Positions 23,004-37,494 of a stretch of DNA of 64,000 nucleotides are shown here, in pieces (positions within the stretch are counted from its first letter, which is position 1; each line of letters begins with the position of its first letter). The stretch covers positions 744,001 through 808,000 of the forward strand of contig JAGFBZ010000172.1 in NCBI GenBank assembly GCA_018398805.1. The letters run 5' to 3'. Both the position numbers and the translations under genes were made by a program. The stretch comes from Hirundichthys speculiger. Its lineage: Eukaryota > Chordata > Actinopteri > Beloniformes > Exocoetidae. The notes beneath the pieces were generated by a model, which saw only the letters and a list, made by a program, of their open reading frames with translations, did not search any database and was not told the origin of the DNA.

Positions 23004-24333
23004 TCCATTATTGAGCCAGGCTGGGCTTAAAACACACACTAATTGCCCCTGAGATTCATTCATCGGCAGTAAACTCACTCTTGCTCCCACTGTTGAGCTG
23101 ATGGCCCCTCTGTGGAGCCCGTCTGATCTGCCCTTAATGTTCTGTCATGGTGGAAACATCCCACCACTCATTTTTTTAATCGAGTGGGATGTCCAGTGTT
23201 TAAGTAAGAAATGAAGAGAAAATCCTTGTGAGCAAATTGAACCTAATCACTTACAGAAATTATCCATTGACTTCAGCAGCAAGCAGAGACGCTACAAGAC
23301 TAAATGAATATGGCTGTTTTTCTGCAAACAAATGCCTGCAAACAAGTACCTGCAAACAAGTACCTGTGTCTCCTGAGCTAATGGACACAATTTCACCAGA
23401 TGATTTCATTTACAAAACCAACAACACAAACAAAGATCCTATACTTCCCCAGAGGTTTTAACAGACTTTATCTCCTAACACTGATCTAAATTGGCTGGGT
23501 ACAGGAAGTGAAGAGTCCTGGTGCTGCTGCTGCTGCATCAGGATCAGTGCTCCATTCACTGAACATACTAGCAGCAAATGAGTCACAAGTCAGTGATGCT
23601 TAGTCTTATTCAGGCTGATTAAGTCCAAGGGCAATGCTGACCTGTAAACCGTTTAAAAAGACGGTGATTCAAAACCAGCGTTCATCTCTAATTTCAAACG
23701 TTTTCTGTCAGGAATCTGCTGTTTTGAATTCACAAAACGGTGGAAGATGGTGAAAAAGGCCTGGCTCCATCTCAGTACGCTCGGCTTTGGCTCAGTAGTG
23801 GAAAAGCAGCTACCAACCCCATCCACATTTGGTTTCACGACACAAATTAGTCTTTATTTTTTTAATTTGATAGTTTAGGAAGAGGACATTCCTTAAAATA
23901 TATATATTAGTGAACAAAGGCACACGCCTTCACATGTAGGCTCCATTAGTGGGTTTGTGTGGGTGGGGGACGGTGAAGCTGGGTGAGGCAGACGCTCAGT
24001 AAACCTGATTAAGGAAGAGAGTAATGTTGTTGCAGCTGAATTAGCGGCCAGCAGCCACAGAGGACCTGCGTGTTGAATGAAGCATTAAGATATGATGCCT
24101 TTGAATTACAGCGGAAACGTGAAACCAGCTTGTCAAAAAAAAAAAAAAAAGATTTGTGTTTACAGGCTTTTGGTTCCCTAATTAACTGAAAAGATGAGGT
24201 AAAAATGATAATTTATATGTTTACATCCACAGAGGGACTCCTCAGCTGTTCTTGTTGACACATTTTCATTTAACAGTCTGCTTTGGTGTATAATAAAATG
24301 TTTAAAATTATATATACATATTTAAAAATTATT
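23004..24333 (+). other. Intergenic sequence downstream of tdrd5, copy B
   Basis: Counterpart of 8133-9463. It carries a local tandem duplication near 23337-23364 not present in copy A, and lacks 11 bases present in copy A near 9050. No gene seen. Confidence 0.5.
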
Positions 24334-24870
24334 AGGGCTGGGCAACGATTAAAATTTTTAATCTCGATTGATCGCATGATTTCCCTGATTAATCACGATT
24401 AATCACATTTTATACGGAAAATCAAATTGACTTCAAAAGGTCGAATGTTTATTTTACTCTGTTATGTGCAAAATGAAAAATAAAGTTAAAAAAAAAAGTA
24501 GTGTAAAGGTCACTTATTTAAATGTTCTGCTGCCATATGAACTAAACTGCCATAACATTTGTTGTAAAACACTTTTAACATCAGCACTTGCCAGTAACAC
24601 ATATTTAGTGTAAATCTCATCTTAAAAAATGTCAAATACAATAAAGCTTATTGCCACTGCCAGGGCATTAATGTCATCCTGTTTTTTTTTAATGAAAAAT
24701 AAGAAGTCTACCAACAAAATCCTAACATCAAAACATGTCATTTCTGAGGAAACAGCAGAAACCTTTAACAGGGAGTTCAACTTGGCAGTGGTTACAAATA
24801 ACCTTGTTTCTGTCGAATCCTCCGTCTGGGAGAACTTTAAAATGAAAATGTCCATGTAAAAGTTCTGTAA
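24334..24870 (+). mobile_element. hAT-like non-autonomous repeat, uninterrupted (copy B)
   Basis: Begins AGGGCTGGGCAACGATTAAA with 'gattaatcac' repeats and runs on through 24616, the site where copy A carries a second hAT insertion. I found no convincing inverse terminus, so the right boundary is approximate and the element may be truncated. Confidence 0.6.
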
Positions 24871-25679
24871 CTTTATCAGTCCGTAATTATCTGTGTATCA
24901 AGTGATTTTTTTATTTTGTTTTAGCATTTTTTAATCTAACACAAAAAAAAATGTTTTCTTATATTTCAATTTTAGCAAACAGGCCACAAGACTGAATTTG
25001 TTTTTAATATTTAATTGTCCAGTTTATGTGACCCTGAAATGTCTTTGTGCACGGCAGTTCAGGTTGCATGGCGGCGCTGGAATCACTTTGGTAACATTGT
25101 GGTGAAAAGCTCTATTAAGTCAAATGTACTGATTCAGACGGGGCTTCTGGGGTGTGGCTTGACCTTCCTGTCTTCTGTTTGACTAGTTTGCCTTTTTTTT
25201 TTTGCCGCCTGTTGATGCACTTAAAATATACTATTGTTATTGGGTTGTTCTTAATTAAATCAGTGTTGATTGTTTCCTGGTATTTTTTTTCCCCTCAACT
25301 GATGTCAAACGATATAATTCTGGACTTAAATGCATGCGAGTTTGAATATTTATGTGCGAGCAGCTGCTACACTGTGTGCTTGTGGAATTATATGCATGAC
25401 GTGTATGGAGCCACTCTTATGAGCTGAAAGATAGTTGCAGGAGGAAATTCGTTTTTATTTTTATTCTAGTGTCATAATTCTTATCTGTGGTGTTAAATTT
25501 AGAACAGTGAGGAGAAGCTTCATTTTCTTGCCAATCCGTCAGGCCTCTCGTTTTGCTGCTTTTATTCACAGACAAACCCGCAGAGGGAGGAGTAAGAGTG
25601 AAACTTCATGCTGCCACTCTTACGTTGCTTGAACTTTAATGGAAATAACAGCATCAAAATGCGGTTTAACAGGATATAA
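24871..25679. other. AT-rich non-coding sequence
   Basis: No gene, RNA or complete element recognised. Part may belong to the preceding hAT-like repeat. Confidence 0.4.
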
Positions 25680-26400
25680 TTCCAGTGATCCGGTATGGGT
25701 TATCAGGAAATCATCTTGTTGAAAACATGCCTAATGACACTTGTAGACGTCTTTGACGAGTAGTAGAAGGAAGAATCCTTGATGTTATCGCAGGAGTCAT
25801 GCTGCTACTTCCAGAACCTGTTCTTTTTTAAGCTGAAGATGGTTCCTAATGACATTGGCTGCATGTTTGGGGTTGAGGTCCTGTTTCAGAATAAGTGTTG
25901 GGCCAACTAGATGCCCCCATGATGGTATTGCATGTTGGATAAGTATCCACCTGTATTTCTTAGCATAGAGACAACCAACACAATTAATCCTGGGGAGATT
26001 GGTAGTGTTGGGGTCTTGGTTGGGGAAGCCCCAAACATCTACGGAACCTCTTCTGTGCTTCACTGCTGGCTGCAGAAACTCATTAGTGCACTGCTTTCCA
26101 CCCTTCACAGAACAAGCTGTCTTCTGCTAGAGGCCACTATTTCATATTTCCGTCCAGAGAACCTGGTTCCTTTTTTTTTTTCCTGACAGTTGATGGGACA
26201 GTTCATTGTGTTTTTTGTGTACAGTCGGGTCACTTGGCTTTGTTTCCCCATTGGAGGTATGACCTTATGGAGCCATAATTCTCCCATGAAGACAGTTTCT
26301 GGGCAGATTTCTCCAGACATTAGATGGATGTTCTCGGATCCCTCTGGCTTCGCCTTGTTCTGAGCTTATGGCAACGGTAAAAAAGCTCATCAAAACAGTG
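25680..26400 (-). mobile_element. Degenerate Tc1-like transposon relic, minus strand
   Basis: Read on the minus strand, this resembles the central part of a common fish Tc1 transposase gene. The plus strand shows telltale reversed phrases such as GATGGTTCCTAATGACATTG, CTTCACTGCTGGCTGCAGAA and TTAGATGGATGTTCTCGGAT. No long open frame remains. Many stops and indels mark an old inactive copy. Inverted termini were not found, so both limits are approximate. Confidence 0.65.
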
Positions 26401-26524
26401 GTCACAACAAAGCATTTAGTAAACTGATGAAAATAAACAAGTGCATTTTATATTCCTGAAAGAATTCTTGCTTCACAGCACACAATGACCATGGCTTTGT
26501 AAGCAAAGTGGAATTCATATATCG

Positions 26525-27955
<1,431 letters not shown>

Positions 27956-29799
27956 CTGAAATTCCATGAAAATCTACCCCACAGCAGACGAGAGGCCACA
28001 GCTGCCAGCGAAACAGCCTCCTGTAAGCAACACAAGAAACACTGACGGCCCAGCACGCTAGAATCTGTGCGCTGATTGGCCGTGATGCATCACCCAAGCA
28101 TCACAGGATGTTGTGCGCATTCTCTCACAGCGAAGAAATGTTGTGAGCAGGGGCGCAGATAGGATTTTTAAACTGGGGGGGGGGACTGAGCTGTCACAGA
28201 ATTGTGAGTTTTCTAACTGAATTAATATTTGTAGACAAAGGCCTATCTAGTTAACACGCACCTTACATGATCAAGTTATTTGTCTGGTGAGTTAATTATG
28301 CTTCAAAACTTGATGTCTTCTGCATGTTTTATTTAAACATTTAGACAGGAGTCTGAGTTGATAATTCCCCACCATAATGGTAAGATGTGGACATCCATTG
28401 CTGAGGTGGAATGAGCTGTGCTCTAACTGCTGGTTTGGTGTCTCAGTTCTTGGCCCGTCCATGTGCCAAAGCGTGCTTGAACAAGACAGAGAATTTAAAG
28501 TTTCTCCTGATGGAAGACTGATACCTTTTTCTGTGGTTGTGAATGTGAAAAATACCACAGAGCACTTTGTATAAAGTGGGTATGATTAAGATATGCTGAG
28601 GGCCATGTGCACCATTTACCATTACAGTGGAGGATGTGGAAGCCATGAACTACATGTGATCTCATAAGAATAATCATTCTGAAGAAGCAACCCTCCATCA
28701 TTTGCTAAACTCTCAGCCTTGACCTCTGCCTGTCTCCTACCGAGACAATTTATGACTCAGTGTAGAAGATACTGGGAGGCTTTGAAGAGACCCTGGAGGG
28801 GAGGAGGAGGGAAGAGAAGACAGACAGTTGGAGGGACAAGAAGATAGATGAAGGCTAAAGCAGCATTTCATTTCCTTTATGTCAACTTTGATGCCAAACT
28901 TTATGACTGCTATTTCATCTGAGTGTTAAAACATGTTTGACTGTTGACCTTCCTCTCTGATAGCAAATCTGATCCTCTAATATAACAACTGACAAGATTA
29001 GCCTCAGTGGAACTAGACAGAATAGTTACATACAATCCTCCTGGAGGGGAGCAAATCAGTGTGACTGATTTCACTTAGTGTAGTTTTATTAAAAAGGCCT
29101 TAGGAAAGCTCATGTCCTTCCTTAAAAAAAAAAAAAAAAAATCTAAATAGATTTAAGAAGATGCTCCCTTCTTGAATCCCTCGTGGAATAAAAATAGCTA
29201 CGAGGAAGCTTTTTTTAATAATATCACCAGTTTTAAAGTTAGCTCTAGTCCTTGGTAACAGGCTGGTCTCTCTTACAGTAATATGGTAACTTGTCTTTAG
29301 GGCTCATCTCTAGTAAATATGTTTAGTGTGTGAAAAGTTTGTTTGCTTGTTCTTGACCAAAAATGCCAAACAAACAAATGAGCCACCGTCTTAGATTACA
29401 CCTGTCACCAGAACAAAACTGTAGTTTACCACGCTAACGGTACACAAGTCCTCTCTCTGAGTGATCCAGAAACAAGTGTATGTGGGAATATCACCGGTTA
29501 GTTAGTGAGATAGTTGGATTGTACCTCTGCCCTCTACAATCAAAGGCTGGGAGGATGAGACATGGCTTTGGATAACTTAACTGGCATATTTAGCTACTTT
29601 ATTGACTCCGTTGCTGCAGACAGTGAACCTCTGAGCAATCCAAGTTGCTGGGAGGCATATCAACACCTCAGTATTATGTGGCTTAACACTGACATAGTTA
29701 GTTTGAATGTAGACTCAAAGGTATGTAAGAGTCATGGGACCCTATAGAGCCAGAAATCTTAGCTTTTTGCTGGACTGGTGGATTCTGGTGGGGACTTAA
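27956..29799. other. Non-coding interval
   Basis: No gene recognised. Notable items are a run of ten G at 28175-28184, a purine-rich GGAGG stretch at 28794-28830 and a poly-A run near 29124-29141. Short open frames on both strands near 28290-28700 show no known domain. Confidence 0.4.
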
Positions 29800-30259
29800 G
29801 GGCCCCGATCGTTACACTTCCTGCTACCCACAACCCGCATGTCGACGAGTACAAGAGCGCGTCCAAATGGCATCAATGTGCGTCCACCTGGTCACATGTG
29901 GAGGTACTTTACCTCTCGAATTAACTCTTGTATAAAAAGTGTGATTTGGCCTCAGCTGAACCCCTGAGAATATAGCAGAGATCGTCTTAAACAGCTTTCT
30001 TGCCAGTTAAACCACAGACGACCAGAGAGTTTTTACTGGGAGTGCACGGGTAGCGCAACCTGCTCTTAAAGGCAATGGCTACTGACGCACTGATTGGTGC
30101 AACAGGTGGAACACCCTAACCACTCCTATGCATAATGTAGCAGGTAGCGCAGGTGGGATAGCGGGTTTAAGAAGGTGGAAGATTGCGTTCTTTGCGGGGG
30201 AACGCCCCTCCCGCTATCCCTTAATCGCGGCTTTAGAAGATCTGGCGGAAGATCGGGCC
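29800..30259 (+). mobile_element. Harbinger-like element, short copy
   Basis: Starts GGGCCCCGATCGTTACACTT and ends GATCGGGCC. It is homologous, in the opposite orientation, to 32558-33408. It lacks about 200 bp near one end and a further internal block present in the longer copy. It shares landmarks such as CAAATGGCATCAATGTGCGT, TTTATACAAGAG read in reverse, and GCGCAGGTGGGATAGCGGGT. No clean target duplication was seen. Open frames inside are not convincing. Confidence 0.7.
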
Positions 30260-32557
30260 ATAGTGTACTTAGTTTGCTTTGTCAACAGCCTTAGTGCTAC
30301 ATTTTGTTTCCAATCAATAGTCAAACTGAGCATAAATATATCTGTGACTCTACTTAACAGCAGAATGACATCTGAAATTTTTTTTGATAGTTTTTGATAT
30401 GCGAAACCACTTGCACATGTACAACTCACATCTGGTCATGACAAGGGATTCAACTTCTTTCACGTCTGTCTTTGTAAGAAACGAGTAAACACGTTCACCA
30501 GTTTGACAACGCTGTTCCCAGCTAAACTTATTTGCATTGCTAACACATAGCTAAAATAATTTAATCTTTATCATTTTATAAAGTTTTAATGTTGGCAACC
30601 CATTGTCAATAATCTTGCATGGCTGAAAAACGTACAATGTTCAAATCATCCACCATCTTTACAGCCAAGTCATTTTTCATTTCCTCACTCACACATAATT
30701 CTTCTTTTAATTTAGGCAGCAAAAGAACAAAAATCAAAAATGATTAAAATCTAAAAATAAATTACTTTTATATTAAAATGCTACACATTTGTTAAAAACT
30801 TTAGGACTGTCAATACTAGTCCAATATCTAAATGGCTGTATAAACAGATGTTACAACCTGCAGCTCACAACACAACAGCTCTTTCCTACAATGACTTACA
30901 TACCGGAAAATAACTCTTTACTAACGCACTAACATCAGTAACAATAATAAAGTACCTATAACAAACTTATGCTTCTTCGCACCCATCAGCCGGCTGCTGT
31001 GTGGCATCCCGTATCCTAGCGATAACATCATTTCATGTCAGTTTTAAACAGCAGATTACACTACGCGTGACAGATGGCCAATTGATCATTTCTCATCGAT
31101 CCCAGAATGCTACGCGGCCTACTTATGCGTTTTTTTGAAAATGAAAGTGTAAAATGAATGCTTGAAAAAATCTATAGTAATTTGAAAAGCCAGTTATGCT
31201 GTAAAAAAAAAAGAGAGAAAAACAACAAAAACAAAGTGCTTGGTCAGACAAATCTAAATCTAAACCTTCAGCAGTGGCTGAGGATTTCAAGTAAATACAA
31301 AGTATTCAGCGCTTTGTTATCTTAACAACTAATTAAACATACCCATCTATATTCTCACATTCAATTTGATGGAAATACTCAACGTAGTTCATAGAATAAA
31401 GATATTTGGAAGTAGGGAGAAAACCACTTGTTTTACACAACTGCTATTTCAGAATCAAGTCAATGCAAGTCCCTTAAAATCACCTGCTACGCTCCCTGCT
31501 GTTCTCCACCTGGATGCAGATGTGGCCAGTCTTGTCTGCCAGCGGTAACCAGCTGCAGCGGCGCTCCAGGCTCACTTAAGATTTTATGGCAGACTCTTGG
31601 CAGTTTCATTAAGCTATATTTATGGCAACCACAAATAGTTGATATGCAGATATGCCAGCTTGTTACGTTCGCCAAGCTGTGCTTGGTCCAGCAGTGCAGT
31701 GCGTCAAACTGTCACGCCAGTTGACAACAGAGACAATATGCACCACCGCTGGGTATTGTTCGTGTCCACAGACCTTACTCACTCACCCCTCCCTCTCTCA
31801 CTATTGCTTATCCACTTACCTTCATCTTTTCCTTACCCCCATAGCATTTTGAAAGTTATTGAATAAAGGTAATAAAAAGATTCCAATTAAACTGTAAGGA
31901 AGAGAGCTCGCCTACCATATACTGCATGCATACGTCCCTCTGTTGGGATTGTTTGCCCTTTAGTGAGTGTTGCTAATCTCTGTACTGTAATTACACCCCT
32001 CTCTTCTCAGTGTACAGTCCGTGCCACTGGTGCATTAGAAAGGATTTGTACAACAAAAGACAGCCAGCTATATAGCATATCAGGGATGAACAGGCTTGAA
32101 TGGGTTCATATAGATGACCACAGACCCACAGTGCACAAACGTGAGAGCAGCTCGCGTGCTGTTTTTTAACAGAACTGTTAATAGCTGGACACGACCATCT
32201 GCAGACTTCCACTGCGTGATTGTAAAAGGTCATGGAGTACTGACATTAAATAACCGAAAGAAGTATTTGATTACATTCAGTCACAACGTTTCTGAAGGCT
32301 TCATGCAGGCTTTCCAACTGCTGAAAGTGTTGAGAGTGTGATTTTTTTCGTTGATGGTGAATGATTGCATCAATTTAAGGTGCACACACTGCAGTCGTCC
32401 AGAGTGTCTATGTGTGGCAGGTATGAATGACAGCTTTCCTTTGTGCAGTCAAAAACGCTTTCTTTCAAACACTATTTTTTTATTTCCTTCAAAGCCAAAA
32501 GTAGAGTAATTGCTTCAACTTTTCTATCATTCCATCAAACGAATGGAAAGATATTTA
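30260..32557. other. Spacer between opposed Harbinger-like copies
   Basis: About 2.3 kb of AT-rich sequence with no recognised gene. A modestly GC-richer patch at about 31480-31700 has short open frames on both strands but no known domain. It could be a conserved non-coding element or nothing. Confidence 0.4.
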
Positions 32558-33408
32558 GGGCCCGATCTTACACCAGACCTCTTAAAGCCGCTATTAAGAG
32601 ATAGTGGGTAGCAGGAGGGGCATTCCCCTGCAAAGAACGCAATCTTCCACCTCCCTAAACCCGCTATCCCACCTGCGCTACCCGCTATATTATGCATAGG
32701 AGTGGTTAGGGCGTTCCACCTGTTAAACCAATCAGTGCGTCAGCAGCCATTGCCTTTAAGAGCAGGTTGCACTACCCGCAAATTGCTATGGAGCGTCTTT
32801 TCATCCAGACTGGAGCAGCTCTCATGCCCAACTCGTCTGGGACTCTGCTGTAGAGCTTCCTCCTCTTCCTTCCTCCTCCTCCTCTGCAGTGATATGTACA
32901 TAAAGATATTTTTACACAGACAATTCCTATCGGCTACCTGAAAGTCCCAGATAGTCGGTGCGCTTCCGGTAAACACACTCTGGTCGTCTGTGGTTTAACT
33001 GGCGAGCAAGCCGTTTAAGACGATCTCTACCATTTTCTAAGGGGTTCAACTGAGGCCAAATCAAGCTTTTTATACAAGAGTTAATTCGAGAGGTAAAGCA
33101 CATCCACATGTGACCAGGTGGACGCACATTGATGCCATTTGGACGCGCTCTTGTACTCGCTGACATGCGGGTAGCGGGTGGTCAGACCACCCGCTACCTG
33201 CAACCCGGATCGCAAGATACCAAGTTTGCGGAAAGCGCAAAAGACACGCCCATTGCCACACCTACAATGTGAGTAAGGAAGTCGGCATAACGGGTAGCGG
33301 CTTTAGGGAGCGGAAGACTGCATTAGCGGTTAGCAGAGGTTCCTAAACCCTCAATCTGGGGGTAGCAGTTAGTTGGTACTGGCTAGTGGGAAGTGTATGA
33401 TCGGGGCC
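32558..33408 (-). mobile_element. Harbinger-like element, long copy with TTA target duplication
   Basis: It is bounded by inverted ends: GGGCCCGATCTTACAC at the left, and the reverse complement of the right end reads GGCCCCGATCATACAC, two mismatches in 16. It is flanked by TTA on both sides (32555-32557 and 33409-33411). A 3-bp TWA target duplication plus GGGCC-like ends is the PIF/Harbinger signature. The minus strand holds short open frames at about 32740-33166, including an Arg/Glu-rich stretch (QRRRRKEEEE), that may be a remnant of an autonomous parent. No transposase core is present, so it is non-autonomous. It contains recurrent 'gtagcggg' words. Confidence 0.75.
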
Positions 33409-33411
33409 TTA

Positions 33412-36400
33412 ATCTCATCCCAATAATTAGTCATCATCTATCCACCTGTAAAGCCTGTGCTAAATTAGGGGTAAAAGTCACTTACATATGCCTATCTATT
33501 CAGTTATCAGCTTCAATCTTTCAAAATGAATACAACTTGAAATTGCTTGAGAAAAGCATAACTGTCTGTTATGATGATAATGACTGTTGAAATGCTGGCC
33601 ATCTTGGGTGGAACAGGAAAATTTAAGAGATTTTAAATGTAAAAATTTTATTTGTTTTAAAGGTTAAAGAAAAGACCAAGAGCAAGACAAAGCAAATATG
33701 TGGCTGTGTGATTGGAACGTGCCAGTTCCTGACTGTGCAATACCTCTGAACATTTAAAATGTCCTGCATTAATATATTGCGATCTGTTTGTAGAGTTGCA
33801 TATCTAAACTTAGTTGGTATAGATGGATATTGATGCATGGAAGAGACCTTAAGGTGATGCAGTTTCTCTTCACTAAAGTGGTGAAACATGGTAAGAGAAA
33901 GCAGTGCAGATAAACGCCGCCAGAGCTTCAAGTCACCTGATAAATGGCTTCACTTACAGCCAACAGCATAATGCTTAGTCGTGATCTATCATCAACCATG
34001 CTCTTCTTCTCTTCTCACTTCCTTTCTCCTTCCCATCTGTCCTTATCTGTGTTCTGGTACTCTTCTCGCTCATCACCTTGCTCTTTTTTTAAGGTCCTGT
34101 TCAGCCTATTCCTTCATCTGCCGCTCGCCTTTGTTCACTTTTACCTTGTTTACATTTTTTTAAGTATTAGAGGAAACACAGATAAATTTTGGACTGTCTC
34201 ATATGAAAGTCCAATGGCCTTAATAGGAATATATTAGGAAACAAAGAAAAAAAAAATCTTGTTTGTCCTTAAGAGTATGTTTAATGGTGTCTAAAGTAAA
34301 TTATCAAATCAAAACTCCAACATAACGAAATCCTGTTACTTCATTGGGAGCAGTCTGAGGAAGTGAGTCGTTCAGATTTGCAGCGGCCTATAATGTCACA
34401 GGCCCAGTTCAGCGTAGACTTAGCAAGTCAGCTGCACTGTCAGAAAGCACAAGGCCAAACTGGCCACACTTTAACGCAACACTACCTCCACCAGAACATT
34501 TCCAGGTTTAATTCCATTGGACAGAGTTGGGCGTGATCGCAGCGGCAGCGCAAACATGGGTTCAGCTGGTTCAGTTAAGATGCCTGGAAACCAGACGTGC
34601 ACTACGATTTTGAGATGTACCACTCGGAGACAGTACAGCTAACATGAAATCAATCATTTTATTTGTACAGTTGAGTTTACAACACCAAAGAACAATCCAT
34701 TTATTTCACTGTCATAACTAAAGGACATCTGTGTAGCCCTGTTGTCATCAAACAGTTTGAAAGGGAGCTCAAGTGATGCTATTATTTCAACAAATCTAAT
34801 GAAGCAATTAGTTTGGTTTTTCTTGTACTGACACTTTAAAGCGATTCAGAAGGCTTTCTTTTGCGTTAAAACATCAGTTAAAATTTCATTTGAAGGACTA
34901 CTTCATTTTTAGTAAGTATTGTCAACTGTCTGCTCTCACTGTACTCTTGTCTCTACAATCAGCAAAAAGCCAGCCAAGGTAATGTTGGACTCCAATCCCA
35001 TTTGTCTCCTTTGACAACTGCGTCACACTAAATGGCACTATGTTACTCATTAACAATGATGAAACTTGTTCACAAAGTTAATGTGGACATCGTGGCAGAG
35101 GGATCCTGGCAGAGAATGTAATGATGGATGCAAAAGACCAAATAAATCTTTGGTGTTGTAAAAGCGATTTAACCTCCATACCTATAGTGGGACCTCCTTA
35201 GTTCATACTGTTCCTTCGTGCTGCTTTAAGAGGCACTTCTGGTTGCACAGACTGAGAAGAAAAGGCATCCCAGTAGCCTGAAGAAGTTACCAAAGGCTGT
35301 CACTTGGTATTACAGTCTAACAAAGACACAAAGAATTATACACAGAAACAACATGAACATTATCATCAGGCTAAAATGAACATCACTTAAAGGCTCAGTG
35401 CCTACGCATGGTGTGTGTATCTGTGTGTCAGTGTGTGCATTTCACCACTGTGTAATGATCCTGATGAATAAATAGCTGACTATAAATATATTTTTTCTGC
35501 TGATCTGTAACTTAGAGTCTGCACCTCATGGGGATAAATGATGGTAAATCTGAACAAAACTAGTTCAGAGATTTCTCCTTGTGTTAATGACATCACCTAC
35601 GACTCTTGTTAAAACTTATCCTCATTAGATTTAAGCAAACATGCACAAAAAGAGACCTCTAGTGGTTGACGTGTTTGTTTCTTTTGTTTTGTTTTCAAGG
35701 TCTTGAGAAGTGAGATGAAGCTAAACTTCAGCCGCAGGTTAAATTATAGGCACCGACAACAGAGTCAAGAAGTTAATTCAAGGCATTCAAAACCAGGTCA
35801 AACTTTTAACCCTCAGCTAAGCAAGCAGCAATTCAGTTGGCCCATCCAGCGCCCATCCAGCCTGGAACACTTTCAAAAGATAACACAAATGGAGTCAAAT
35901 CAGGTGACTCCACTTCCTAAAACCAGCTGCTATGACCAGAACACAAAATAAGTGGCTGAGAAGGGTGCCTTTAAAGTGTGTTTCTGTGATATTTTGACTA
36001 AAAATTAAGTCACAAGACATTTCATAAGAAAGTCATAATCTCCTTTAAAGAATCACAGCCATATTATTCGTCACAGCTCCAAAACTGGCTCTACGTTGCC
36101 CTGAAAGAGCTTCAAACACAGCTGTTCCAACAGGACTGATACCAAATAAAACATGGGACAATATTTTGACATAAATTCAGGATGACGACCTTGCAGTTTG
36201 ATTGCAACCCACATCTGCAGACCAGCCAATATGACTACATAATGAAATCATGCACTGAATAATGCAGTGCTGGTGTGTTGTAAACTAACCAAGTAAACTC
36301 AGACAAATTTAGATGGAGGGGAAAGAAAACATGCTGATGGAAAAATTTGAATTGATTTTTGTCAGTGTAAGCCTTGTTAGCATGATGTGTACCCCACTTG

Positions 36401-37440
36401 TGGATTGCATTAGAAATTCAAAAAACAGGTGACTTCAGAGGAGACACAAGTTACACCCTCCTTTTTCAGGGGCGAGTGGTAAAGGTTAGAGCCTGGCTAC
36501 TCTGTGAACAAACTCGGGTTTCCACAATAAGAGAAAACCAGGAACATAATCACATCATATATTTCAAAATGTATTGAGTTCTGTGTCTCCTTTGAATCAT
36601 TCAAGTGGTCCAAATAAAAGTAGGAAAGCCTTTTGGAACCATCAGGTTTCCTGTATAGCTTGGTCATTGCGTATGATCCTCAGTGGTGTAATGTGACACA
36701 CAAAGAAATATTCTATTCTGATATTCTGTATTCTTTGTGCTACTGGAGAATTTTGTGAAGCTATTAGTTTCAAAAGGGGTTGAATCACTTTTGTGGCAAT
36801 AACCATGAGGAGGGATTTCTGGGTAGCTGATGATCAGAGGGACACAATCCTCAGAGGGATTTTTTCACCAGTCCTCCCTGTGTTAACTGGTTCTGTGTAG
36901 ATACTGCTAATAAAACCTTGGTTTAGAAGCTGACAACACTGATTCACTTCTGTTCTGACTCCAATACTTTTGGATGTTTTAGTTGATAGCAGTCTGGTTG
37001 TCTCAATGTGCACAATTACTTGTTTTTCGTTGTTTTTTTTTTTTTTACTTTTGCAATGTGCTTTGTTACTCAGAAGACGTGATCTGCAGCTGGAAACAAC
37101 CACTGCACCAGTAATGAATTGGGAATTCACTCAGCATCCAAGCTGTCCAAGCCCAGTTCAGAAAAATCCTCCACTGGACGTCACCTCCAGGATGAGCTTT
37201 TCATGTATGAGTGCAGTGCTGATATCTGAAGTCTGTATGTCTGCTCCTAAGATTGTAACCTTTTAACAACAATACAAACAAATGTCGAGTGCGATCCATT
37301 ATCTACTGTTAAGCATATTTTTTGTAAGAAGAGTTATAAGCAGCGGGACGTCAGACAAATGTTTTATTGGAAATTTCTGACATTCAGGCTTCCTTCTGCT
37401 GTCTTGATTGTCACTGGTCTGAAAAACAACAGTGTCTTTA
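33412..37440. other. Non-coding interval
   Basis: No gene, RNA gene or complete mobile element recognised in about 4 kb. It contains ordinary AT-rich sequence with short chance open frames. Confidence 0.4.
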
Positions 37441-37458
37441 TTGAAACAGTGGGGGACT

Positions 37459-37494
37459 GCAGCTCTGACTTGATGCTTATCAAGTCAGAGCTGC
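37459..37494. repeat. Perfect 16-bp hairpin with 4-base loop
   Basis: Arms are 37459-37474 and 37479-37494 with loop GCTT. The stem begins GCAGCTCTGAC and has no mismatch. Function unknown. It is too short for a typical microRNA precursor. Confidence 0.9.

Larger units (their letters stand above)
14880..24616 (+). repeat. Large direct duplication, copy B
   Basis: Partner of 1-9746. Unlike copy A, sequence to its left (14259-14879, containing two further tdrd5 exons) and right (the uninterrupted hAT-like repeat) is visible and natural, so copy B looks like the normal chromosomal arrangement. Confidence 0.95.

Noticed and set aside
37459..37494. MicroRNA precursor
   Set aside because: The stem is only 16 bp with a 4-base loop, too short for a Drosha/Dicer substrate.
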